DNA from: Syntrophus aciditrophicus SB
GTDB taxonomy: Bacteria; Desulfobacterota; Syntrophia; Syntrophales; Syntrophaceae
Length of the DNA stretch: 64,000 nucleotides
Assembly (NCBI RefSeq): GCF_000013405.1
Contig: NC_007759.1
Span: forward strand, 1,427,001-1,491,000
Direction: 5' to 3'
Shown: positions 1 through 7,032 of the stretch, one piece after another
How positions within the stretch are numbered: the first letter of the stretch is position 1
Layout: the number at the start of each line of letters is the position of its first letter
Position numbers and translations under genes: made by a program
Notes under the pieces: model-generated
Seen by the model: the letters and a program-made list of their open reading frames with translations, nothing else
Told to the model about the DNA's origin: nothing
The model's database searches: none

Positions 1-261
1 TTTGCATTTTATGATTTTCCGGCCGAGCATTGGCGTCACATCCGCTCAACCAACCCTGTTGAATCGACCTTTGCCACGGTCAGACTTCGCACAAATCGGA
101 CAAAGGGCTGTGGGTCAAGATTGGCAACACTGACCATGGTTTTCAAGTTGGCAATGGAAGCGGAAAAAACCTGGCAGAGAATCAGGGGCCATCAACTCAT
201 CGGCAAGGTCATTGAAGGCATCCGATTTGTGGATGGCATAATCATGAAAGAGGCTGCTTAA
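1..261 (+). CDS. IS256-family (mutator) transposase, C-terminal fragment cut by window start
   Basis: The open frame runs from base 1 to the TAA at 259-261 (86 residues). It reads as the C-terminal end of an IS256/mutator-type DDE transposase: the segment WRHIRSTNPVEST followed by an R-T-N-R-T-K-G stretch is the conserved region around the last catalytic part of these enzymes. The N-terminal part and left terminal repeat lie outside the window, so intactness cannot be judged. It borders the TOMM cluster, which suggests this end of the cluster has seen transposition. Confidence 0.85.
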   Translation, partial: FAFYDFPAEHWRHIRSTNPVESTFATVRLRTNRTKGCGSRLATLTMVFKLAMEAEKTWQRIRGHQLIGKVIEGIRFVDGIIMKEAA

Positions 262-687
262 TTTTGGCTGGGACGGATACGCTGATAAAAGACATCATCC
301 ACAACATTTGACAATATCTCACGTTATTTCCGTGTGCCGCCTGAATGTTAAAACTGTTTCAGGTTAACTTTTCATCTTTCAAGGTAACTGCTGAGAAACA
401 CCTTTTAGTAAAATCCATCTGGTCATTGCAAGTGATTCATGTTTTCTCATGCTGTGGGTAACTTTTTTAAATTCAAAACCATTGCGCCGCAGAGATGTTT
501 CATCCGGTTTTGAAACGTGGGAAATGCCCAAACATAATGTTTTCGGTTGTCTCGCGGTACTACTTGTCGATTTTCTTCCTGATTTCTTAGGTATTCCTGT
601 TTCACTTGATTTCACATGCAATAAGCTCGGAAAAGAATTGGTATTTAATCAATATTTAGAAAATGTCATAACTACAGAAGATTGCGA
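262..687. other. Intergenic region after the IS256 end, no convincing gene
   Basis: This 426-bp stretch should contain the right terminal repeat of the IS256 element shortly after its stop codon, but the left end is outside the window, so the repeat cannot be paired. Two overlapping open frames on opposite strands (379-621 minus, 449-724 plus) have no recognisable motif and cover the same DNA, so neither is called. The segment just before the radical SAM gene is AT-rich. Confidence 0.5.
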
Positions 688-2115
688 ATGTATTCCGACA
701 AGCTGCAAACAGATACTGTTTTAAAGAAATCTCCATTTCTGGTTGTGAACCAGATAGATAACAATGAAGTGCGAATTTACAGTAAATTGCATGGCAATTT
801 ATCGTGTTTTAGCCCTGATATTAATGAAGTCTTGAAGTTCTTTGAATCTCCAGTTGCTGCAGATGAGGCTGTACATAAAATATCGAAGATTTATAAGTGC
901 GATTCATTCGGTTTGATTAAAGAATTATACGACAAACGATTTTTAGTCGAAGAAAACAAAAATGGAAAAGATATATTTCAGGAGTATGTTGAAAAAGTAA
1001 GATCTAAGAATAAAATTCCGAATATTACAAAGGTTACATTTTTGACTTCTGCCAAATGTAATTTGGCATGCAAAGGCTGCTATCATCATTTTTATGATTT
1101 TAAAAGCAATGATATGAACAACGATTTTGCGAGTCAGTTTGTGGAGGGGCTGTTTACTTATTTGAAAAAGAGAGAAATTACCACGTTGCTGATATCATTT
1201 CTTGGTTATGAACCTTTATTGAATTTTAAAGCGCTCCGCGGGATTTATGAGAATGCAGACCGAATGAGTAAAAAATACAATATAGATACTTCATTTAAAT
1301 TGTTTACAAATGCCTTTAAATTAAACAGGAAGATATTCAATTGGATCAGGCACAATAAATCCAAGTTGGGAATAATGGTCAGTTTAGATGGAATAGAGGA
1401 AGACAATGATAAACGAAGAGTAGACTTAACTGGTCAAGGAACATATGACAGAGTTGTTGAAAATTTAAAGAGGATTCTTGCGGCTGATATAAAATGCAGG
1501 GTGATTACCGTATTAAGTAAATTAAACATCTCTAATATTGAGAAGTTTGTAGATGAAATGGCTGCAATAGGAGTTAAGGGTATTACGGCAAATATATTCT
1601 GTGGTCATTCCGAAGAAGAGCGACAGCTTGAATTGACGGAAACAGAAAAGTTTGAAGCACTGAAAAGAATGGAGCAGGCAACTGAAAAATATGACATGGA
1701 ATTTGATGGTGAATGGAAATTTGCAGTCGTGCAAATGATTACAGGGGCTTATTTTTCTTGCCCTGCGGGAATAAAACAATTGGTTTTGTCCGCAGATGGC
1801 ACCATATATCCTTGTCAACGATTTGCCGGGACAAACATGAATTTCGGGAGTTATCATGAAGATTTTTGGCAAACAATACTTGATGGCCAATGTGAAGGTT
1901 ATAATCGTTGGACTGCAGCGCTTTATGATCGAGTGGCGGATAGAATAAAGGGGGACGAAGCAGACCTTGCGGGCTGGAGTTGTCCTTTTGTTCCTTTTAT
2001 AAGAGAGCAATTCATAAGCATGAATTTTGATAGAGTGTTAAATGAAAATCTTCTTGATTATTATCTAACACGTCCTTTGAACAGGATTCTTTCGAACTCA
2101 CCAATAAATTATTGA
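688..2115 (+). CDS. Radical SAM protein of the TOMM cluster, SPASM-like C-terminus
   Basis: A 475-residue radical SAM enzyme. The 4Fe-4S/SAM motif is CNLACKGC (CX3CX2C) about 125 residues in. The roughly 110 residues before it (a FSPDINEVLKFF segment, then EAVHKI) resemble the small winged-helix peptide-recognition domains found on peptide-modifying radical SAM enzymes. The usual GGEP motif is altered to LGYEP. Cysteines late in the protein (SCPAG, IYPCQRF, WSCPF) suggest auxiliary clusters of the SPASM/twitch type. The start is taken as ATG 688, with AGAAG about 7 bases upstream; a TTG at 682 is possible. Base use is clearly AT-richer than in the genes from 3756 to 8412, which suggests a separate origin. 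A peptide-maturase role is inferred from domains and context; the reaction is unknown. Confidence 0.8.
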   Translation: MYSDKLQTDTVLKKSPFLVVNQIDNNEVRIYSKLHGNLSCFSPDINEVLKFFESPVAADEAVHKISKIYKCDSFGLIKELYDKRFLVEENKNGKDIFQEYVEKVRSKNKIPNITKVTFLTSAKCNLACKGCYHHFYDFKSNDMNNDFASQFVEGLFTYLKKREITTLLISFLGYEPLLNFKALRGIYENADRMSKKYNIDTSFKLFTNAFKLNRKIFNWIRHNKSKLGIMVSLDGIEEDNDKRRVDLTGQGTYDRVVENLKRILAADIKCRVITVLSKLNISNIEKFVDEMAAIGVKGITANIFCGHSEEERQLELTETEKFEALKRMEQATEKYDMEFDGEWKFAVVQMITGAYFSCPAGIKQLVLSADGTIYPCQRFAGTNMNFGSYHEDFWQTILDGQCEGYNRWTAALYDRVADRIKGDEADLAGWSCPFVPFIREQFISMNFDRVLNENLLDYYLTRPLNRILSNSPINY

Positions 2116-2162
2116 TGTGAATATATAAACAAACCGATTATGTATAAGGAGTAGGAAAATTT

Positions 2163-2456
2163 ATGAGTGATTCTGCAGAAAAGACACAGAAAGAAGTTAA
2201 GTTTAACCAGGATAACCTGTATCGGGAAGAGACAATCACCGATCTCAGTGTTGGTTCTATTCGTATGCTGACCCCCATAAAAATTGATGGGACTGTTGAC
2301 GCCAATCGCACCCCCCTTTTTATCGGCCAGGCTCAGCTGATGTCACCGGAAGGTCCTATGCCTATTCAGTGTCCTATAGATGCAAAATCCCTGACTGAAG
2401 CCATGGAAAAATTTCCCGAGTCCATGGAGTGGATGATGAAGCAAATTATCTCATAG
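2163..2456 (+). CDS. Conserved small protein of unknown function in the TOMM cluster (97 aa)
   Basis: The start ATG is preceded by AAGGAG about 10 bases upstream, and the gene follows the radical SAM gene by 47 bases, so co-transcription is likely. The acidic protein has no signal peptide or membrane segment and a single cysteine (IQCPID). Motifs are NLYREETITDLSVG near the N-terminus and SPEGPMPIQ in the middle. It resembles short deltaproteobacterial proteins annotated only as cytoplasmic proteins; I cannot assign a function. Its place between a radical SAM gene and an NHLP precursor makes it a candidate substrate or adaptor, but it has no clear leader/core division. Confidence 0.7.
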   Translation: MSDSAEKTQKEVKFNQDNLYREETITDLSVGSIRMLTPIKIDGTVDANRTPLFIGQAQLMSPEGPMPIQCPIDAKSLTEAMEKFPESMEWMMKQIIS

Positions 2457-3314
2457 GGTAAAAAATGCAGAGCGGAAAATTAAGAAGTATTTTTCTGCAG
2501 TGCAAATAATATTTTGCACCATGAATATCATTTGCTCCTGGCAGTACGAGGGGAAATATCTCTTTCATTTCAATGGGCTGTTGCTGAATTCCTTGAAGGA
2601 AGAGTGGCTGCTTTTATTTGCATGAGCGAAAGAGAAAAATTTTCTTACCTTATGACTGAGACAAACAGAACCCGTCTGTAATGCCTGCCATCCGTTCAGC
2701 CGTCTTTTTCCTGCTCTGCGTGTCTCTTACTATGGGAATGAGATCACCCGACGCACGTTGGCCGATCCTCCGGCTGTTTCCGGAACATCTTATAATGAGT
2801 GCTCAATCTTAAATAAGGTTTTGAAGAATTACAGTTTGTGAATTGACGGTCGAAGCCGATATTTCCTTTCTCAGAGCTGATTTGCTTCCCCGTCAACAAT
2901 TCTTCAAATTTTAAGAGGGATGCCTTATTCCCGTATTGACATAACGATTCTCTTCTGTCTATATTCGCACCGGAAAAAGCAATGGCCGATAAAATAATGC
3001 TGAATTGGGATTTTTTTAAGGATATACGGAACAGAGAAACTGGACGCAATATTCCCTTCTTGTAGAGTACTCCATCCTTAAAACATCATATGAGTTCTGC
3101 AGGTTCTTCGAATCCATGGCGGTACCCGTGTCGTTGGGGTGTAATCATTTTCCAGTACGATAATGCGGTTATGTCCCGGTATAACTATTCCACCGCTCAG
3201 GTCATTGCGGAAAAGATGAGAAAATCGGTTTGAATATTGAGTCTATTCTGATCCATGGGGAAATGACGATATTTCTTTTCACGTTTCCAGAATAAATAAA
3301 GAGAAGGAAGTAAA
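2457..3314. other. 858-bp gap inside the TOMM cluster, no convincing gene
   Basis: No frame shows a good start, ribosome site and recognisable protein. A 101-residue open frame on the minus strand (2744-3049) and short plus-strand frames (for example 3090-3233, 47 codons) have no supporting motif. The notable content is a long imperfect inverted repeat at 2820-2908, listed separately. The DNA may hold a decayed gene, a leader RNA for the precursor gene at 3315, or a remnant of insertion. Confidence 0.5.
2820..2908. repeat. Long imperfect inverted repeat upstream of the TOMM precursor
   Basis: Three nested pairs of complementary arms are visible: TTTGAAGAATT (2820-2830) with AATTCTTCAAA (2898-2908); TTGACGG (2843-2849) with CCGTCAA (2890-2896); and GAAGC (2852-2856) with GCTTC (2884-2888). 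They would form an elongated hairpin with one asymmetric internal loop and an apical loop of about 27 bases. No run of T follows, so it is not an ordinary terminator. It could be an RNA element or the remnant of a small palindromic mobile element. Confidence 0.55.
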
Positions 3315-3665
3315 ATGATAGATGAACAAATAAAAGAACTGGAAAAAAAAATGGCGAAGCCGCTTGCAGGGCCAAGAACTGTTTATTTAGGTGATGAAGA
3401 AATAAAAGAACAGGACAAAAAGATGGCGAAGCTGTTTGCCAGGGCATGGAGTGATGAATCTTTTAAAGAAAGGTTTATATCAAACCCCAGATCGGTGTTG
3501 AAGGAATATGACATCTTTGTTCCTGCCGCTGTCGAAATCAAAGTTCTGGAACAAACGGATGCAGTCATGCACATTGTTCTTCCCTTGAAACCGGGTGAAG
3601 AATGGTCGATCAAACCGATAATGACTGAAGATACCGATGAAATATCCTGTGTGAGATGCGTTTAA
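3315..3665 (+). CDS. NHLP-leader RiPP (TOMM) precursor peptide
   Basis: A 116-residue protein. The middle (about residues 38-95) matches the nitrile hydratase alpha-like leader peptide family (NHLP): an FARAWSDESFKERFISNP segment, then LKEYDI and a hydrophobic strand ending VLPLKP. In TOMM clusters this leader recruits the modifying enzymes. The C-terminal segment after VLPLKP is short and ends SCVRCV, giving Ser111, Cys112 and Cys115 as the most likely modified residues, with Thr and Ser also in the preceding 20. The leader lacks the Gly-Gly cleavage site common in the family. Residues 5-18 and 29-42 form an imperfect internal duplication (QIKELEKKMAKPLA and EIKEQDKKMAKLFA). AGAAGGAAG precedes the ATG. 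Precursor status is well supported by leader and neighbours; the core boundary is inferred. Confidence 0.85.
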   Translation: MIDEQIKELEKKMAKPLAGPRTVYLGDEEIKEQDKKMAKLFARAWSDESFKERFISNPRSVLKEYDIFVPAAVEIKVLEQTDAVMHIVLPLKPGEEWSIKPIMTEDTDEISCVRCV

Positions 3666-3692
3666 CCTGATTTCACCGATCTTCCCTGATCT

Positions 3693-3742
3693 GGCATGGG
3701 AGGTGGCAGGCGGGGGAGCATGCCATTATGTTGTTCCACCTC
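3693..3742 (+). promoter_or_regulatory. Interleaved hairpins between precursor and modification genes
   Basis: GGCATG (3693-3698) can pair with CATGCC (3719-3724), and GAGGTGG (3700-3706) can pair with CCACCTC (3736-3742). The two stems interleave, so they would form either an H-type pseudoknot or two alternative hairpins. The second arm ends right before AGGA (3743-3746), the likely ribosome site of the radical SAM gene starting at 3756. A role in keeping enzyme levels below precursor levels is inferred. Confidence 0.4.
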
Positions 3743-3755
3743 AGGAATTTAAAAG

Positions 3756-4748
3756 ATGATGATTTCTCCTGTGGCGCCAGGCGAACTGAAAATTGAAATC
3801 ACAGATGCCTGCAATATGAATTGTGCATTCTGTTATCTGGGCGGTGAGACCCGTCTGGGTAACCGATTTATGCCGGATGACGAGGTGTTGCGCTGGATTG
3901 ACTGGGCGGTGGATAATTCCATTCCTGCTATCCGTTTCACAGGGGGAGAGGCGACACTGCATCCGCAGGTTGAAATGTTCTGCTACTATGCCCATCTGCG
4001 GGGGCGCTACATCGTTCTGAACACCAACGGAATGGGACATGCTGAACTCTATCGAAAGCTTTTCCGGGTTGTGAATGATTTGCGCATCAGTTTTCCGACG
4101 TTGGATGCCGGGCGCATGGACGAGCTTACCGGCTGTTCGGATGTGTCAGCCAGAAAACTGGAAATAATCAATCTGGCGCTGGAGGAGGGGGTGCCCCGTG
4201 TCCGCCTGCTCACGACACTGCTGCCGGAACTGCACGGAAAATTGGATCATTTTATCCAACTTGTCAAAACCTCGCCTCGGCTTTTCTGGATGCCATTGCG
4301 TTACGAATCAACGCCGATACTGCCCCGTCCCTGGACACAGTCCGATGCCCAGCTCTTTGCGGAAGAAATGGAAGGTTTAATGGTCCGCTACCCAGAGGAG
4401 GCCCAAGGGATTTTTCTGGCCATGCCATTTTGCGGAGTCAAGCCGACCGAGCTGGGTGCACGGGTGTTTCATGGCCGGACGCAGGATTGTGGGCCCTTCG
4501 TGGCGCTGAACGTCAATGCCCGCGGACGAATGCAGGCGTGCTTTGACGTGAGTGAAATGGAAGGCTGCAGGTCACTCGAGGAGATCCGGAGCTGTCCGGA
4601 GATACAAGCCTGCGCATCGGTCGAGGCGCTGCCTGCTGAATGCCGTCGCTGCCCGTATTCAGCCCGTTGCGCCGGTGGCTGCCGTAAGCCTTATGGCCTG
4701 GTTCAACACGGCGACCAGTGGATTGATTATCTGGCGGGGTTTTTATAA
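3756..4748 (+). CDS. Radical SAM/SPASM peptide maturase of the TOMM cluster
   Basis: A 330-residue protein with CNMNCAFC (CX3CX2C) about residues 19-26, a clear GGE motif (FTGGEATLHP) near residue 70, and a cysteine-rich C-terminus (PFCGVK, QDCGPF, QACFDV, then CRRCPYSARCAGGC) typical of a SPASM domain with auxiliary 4Fe-4S clusters. The layout resembles PqqE/MftC-type enzymes that act on ribosomal peptides. It has higher GC than the radical SAM gene at 688. Ten bases separate it from the YcaO gene downstream, so they are probably translated from one message. A second ATG at 3759 could also serve as start. The substrate is presumably the 116-aa precursor; the chemistry cannot be predicted. 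Confidence 0.85.
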   Translation: MMISPVAPGELKIEITDACNMNCAFCYLGGETRLGNRFMPDDEVLRWIDWAVDNSIPAIRFTGGEATLHPQVEMFCYYAHLRGRYIVLNTNGMGHAELYRKLFRVVNDLRISFPTLDAGRMDELTGCSDVSARKLEIINLALEEGVPRVRLLTTLLPELHGKLDHFIQLVKTSPRLFWMPLRYESTPILPRPWTQSDAQLFAEEMEGLMVRYPEEAQGIFLAMPFCGVKPTELGARVFHGRTQDCGPFVALNVNARGRMQACFDVSEMEGCRSLEEIRSCPEIQACASVEALPAECRRCPYSARCAGGCRKPYGLVQHGDQWIDYLAGFL

Positions 4749-4757
4749 GGTGTCGCG

Positions 4758-7022
4758 ATGAGCCGTTACAGGATCAAAAGGGGCATCGCTCCGATTGCCG
4801 ACGGGAATTCCCGATGGTTCATCCTGGATGAAACCGGGCCTAAAAAAATTATCTCTGGACTGGCGTTGGAGGTCATTCGGTTGATCGCCAGCGATCTCGG
4901 CAACGAGGACAATCTGGCCGAAGCATTAGCGAATCGGTTCCCCCCAGAAAAGGTTTATTATGTCTTGATTCAACTCGAAAAGCAGGGTGTGATCGTCAAG
5001 GATTCAGTGCAGACTGAAACGCCGGCGGATTTGTTTCGATCTAAGGCGTATGGACAGGAAAGGACAGGATATCCGCCTTCCAGGAACGATGACTTGACTG
5101 TAAAAATATTTGCCATCGGCGAAGCGGAGACGTCTGCGGATGCCATCGCGTCATCGCTGTCTCGTTCCGATGTGGTGCGGATCGAACGCGTCCGGGATTG
5201 GCGCACTGAAAGGAGGTCTGCCGATACGGTTCACGTGGCCGTCACACCTGATTATCTCGAGCCGGAGCTGGCTGCCTTCGGACGTTTCGCCCAAAAGCTC
5301 AGACTCCGCTGGATGCCTGTAAAGCCCTGTGGGGTGATTCCGTGGCTCGGACCATTTCTTACGGAAGAAACAGGCTGCCTGGCTTGCCTGCTTGACCGGG
5401 TAATGGGACATCGGAGGCTGGAAGCGGATCAGATCCTTCAAAGTGGGAATAAAAAGTCTTTGCGCCTTTCCATAGGGCAGACAATTCATTCTTTGGAAAC
5501 GGTTACCGGATTGCTGGCAGTGGAACTGGAAAAACTGGCCATGGGAGGTTCGTCGGAAATGACAGGTGTCATGGTCACCCTTGACTTCCAGACACTGCGG
5601 ATGGAGCGTCATCTGCTTGCGAAACGTCCTCAATGTGCGGTGTGCGGGACCATCTCACAAAAAAACATCCGGCTTGAAACCCTTCCGAAGGAACCATTTT
5701 GCCTGGAATCACGAATAAAAGTGGATTATCGTGATGGCGGTGAGCGGGTCTGCTCAGCAGTGGAAACACTTGATAAATATGCCCACCTGATCAGCCCGGT
5801 CACAGGTGTGGTGGGACGGTTGATGCTGCTGGATGATATTCCTTCATGCTTCGGCTCGGTGATTCGCAGCGAATGGAACGTCCGGAACCGGGGAGAAGCG
5901 TTGCTTTACGAACAGAAGTCGCGCCTGTCGGCTACTGGTTTCAGTCTGGGAAAAGGCCGGAGCGAGCTGCAGGCGCGGGCCAGCGCTCTGGGTGAGGCCA
6001 TTGAACGCTACTGTTCACAATACGAGGGTTATGAGACTCATATTCGGGCATCCTTTACGGAACTGGGTGATGTGGCGATTGCCCCTCACCATTTAATGGG
6101 TTTCAGTGAACAGCAATACAGGGACCGCGAAGCCTGGCGCAAAAAGGGGGGGACCACTCACGTTCCTGACCCTTATGATTTCGATCGTCCGATTGACTGG
6201 ATGCCGGCCTGGTCGCTTACACAGAAGCGTTGGCGGCTGATTCCCAGTGCCTTTGTTTATTATTCCTATCCGCGGGAAAGGGGGGGAGACATCTGTCGCG
6301 GTTGCAGCAATGGTGTAGCAGCGGGGAACTGTTTAGAAGAGGCCGTCATGCAGGGCTTTTTTGAACTGGTTGAGCGCGATGCAACGGCGATGTGGTGGTA
6401 TCATCGACTGCGGAAGCCAGCCGTGGATTGGCGCAGTTTAGATTCGACTTTTACCGCCGCAGTGGATGTATCCATGAAAGAGAAGGGCATGGGGCTGGAT
6501 GTGCTCGATCTGACCAATGACCTGGGCATCCCCGTTTTTTCCGCCAATCTGTTTGGCTCAAAGGAAGACGACTGCCTTAAAGCGATTGGATTAGGCTGCC
6601 ATTACGACCCGCATATCGCCTTGGAGAGGGCCATATCTGAATTGGGTCAATGTTGGATAATGGTGGATAGAAAGGAATACAGACTCAAGTTGCAGGACGC
6701 AGGCAGGGAACATTTTTTACGGGCGGACCCTCATCAGCCTCCAAGAATCTCTTCAGATTTCCACAGTAAACAGCGAGAGGATTTTCTTGACGACATTGAG
6801 GATGCAGTGCAGTTGCTGCGCACCAGGGGGTTGGAGATGCTGGTAGTGGACATGACCCGACCCGATGTTGGCTTTCCGGTAGTGAGGGTGATCGTTCCGG
6901 GACTTGTGCATTTCTGGCCCCGTTTCGGTTGCCGCCGGCTTTTCGACGTTCCCAGAGAGGCAGGATGGATTGACGGAGACGTGGGTGAAGATGATCTGAA
7001 TCCTGTGCCGTTTTTTTTGTGA
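4758..7022 (+). CDS. TOMM cyclodehydratase: YcaO domain fused to leader-binding E1-like partner
   Basis: A 754-residue fusion. Residues 1-90 form a winged-helix-like region expected to bind the precursor leader. Residues 100-335 are a degenerate E1/ThiF-like (SagC/ocin-type) domain with two CxxC pairs (CLAC 207-210, CAVC 293-296) fit to hold zinc. Residues 340-754 are a YcaO domain, with the ATP/Mg-binding signatures LGEAIERYC (411-419) and GFFELVERDA (533-542). The end NPVPFFL recalls the proline-rich C-termini needed for cyclodehydratase activity. YcaO enzymes use ATP to phosphorylate a backbone amide so Cys, Ser or Thr side chains close to azolines. AAGGTG precedes the ATG. The fused form means no separate SagC gene is needed. 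Confidence 0.9.
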   Translation: MSRYRIKRGIAPIADGNSRWFILDETGPKKIISGLALEVIRLIASDLGNEDNLAEALANRFPPEKVYYVLIQLEKQGVIVKDSVQTETPADLFRSKAYGQERTGYPPSRNDDLTVKIFAIGEAETSADAIASSLSRSDVVRIERVRDWRTERRSADTVHVAVTPDYLEPELAAFGRFAQKLRLRWMPVKPCGVIPWLGPFLTEETGCLACLLDRVMGHRRLEADQILQSGNKKSLRLSIGQTIHSLETVTGLLAVELEKLAMGGSSEMTGVMVTLDFQTLRMERHLLAKRPQCAVCGTISQKNIRLETLPKEPFCLESRIKVDYRDGGERVCSAVETLDKYAHLISPVTGVVGRLMLLDDIPSCFGSVIRSEWNVRNRGEALLYEQKSRLSATGFSLGKGRSELQARASALGEAIERYCSQYEGYETHIRASFTELGDVAIAPHHLMGFSEQQYRDREAWRKKGGTTHVPDPYDFDRPIDWMPAWSLTQKRWRLIPSAFVYYSYPRERGGDICRGCSNGVAAGNCLEEAVMQGFFELVERDATAMWWYHRLRKPAVDWRSLDSTFTAAVDVSMKEKGMGLDVLDLTNDLGIPVFSANLFGSKEDDCLKAIGLGCHYDPHIALERAISELGQCWIMVDRKEYRLKLQDAGREHFLRADPHQPPRISSDFHSKQREDFLDDIEDAVQLLRTRGLEMLVVDMTRPDVGFPVVRVIVPGLVHFWPRFGCRRLFDVPREAGWIDGDVGEDDLNPVPFFL

Positions 7023-7032
7023 TTTTTGTGAA

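Noticed and set aside
3090..3233. 47-codon frame just before the precursor gene
   Set aside because: No ribosome site before the ATG and no leader-like or conserved segment; not enough to call a second precursor.
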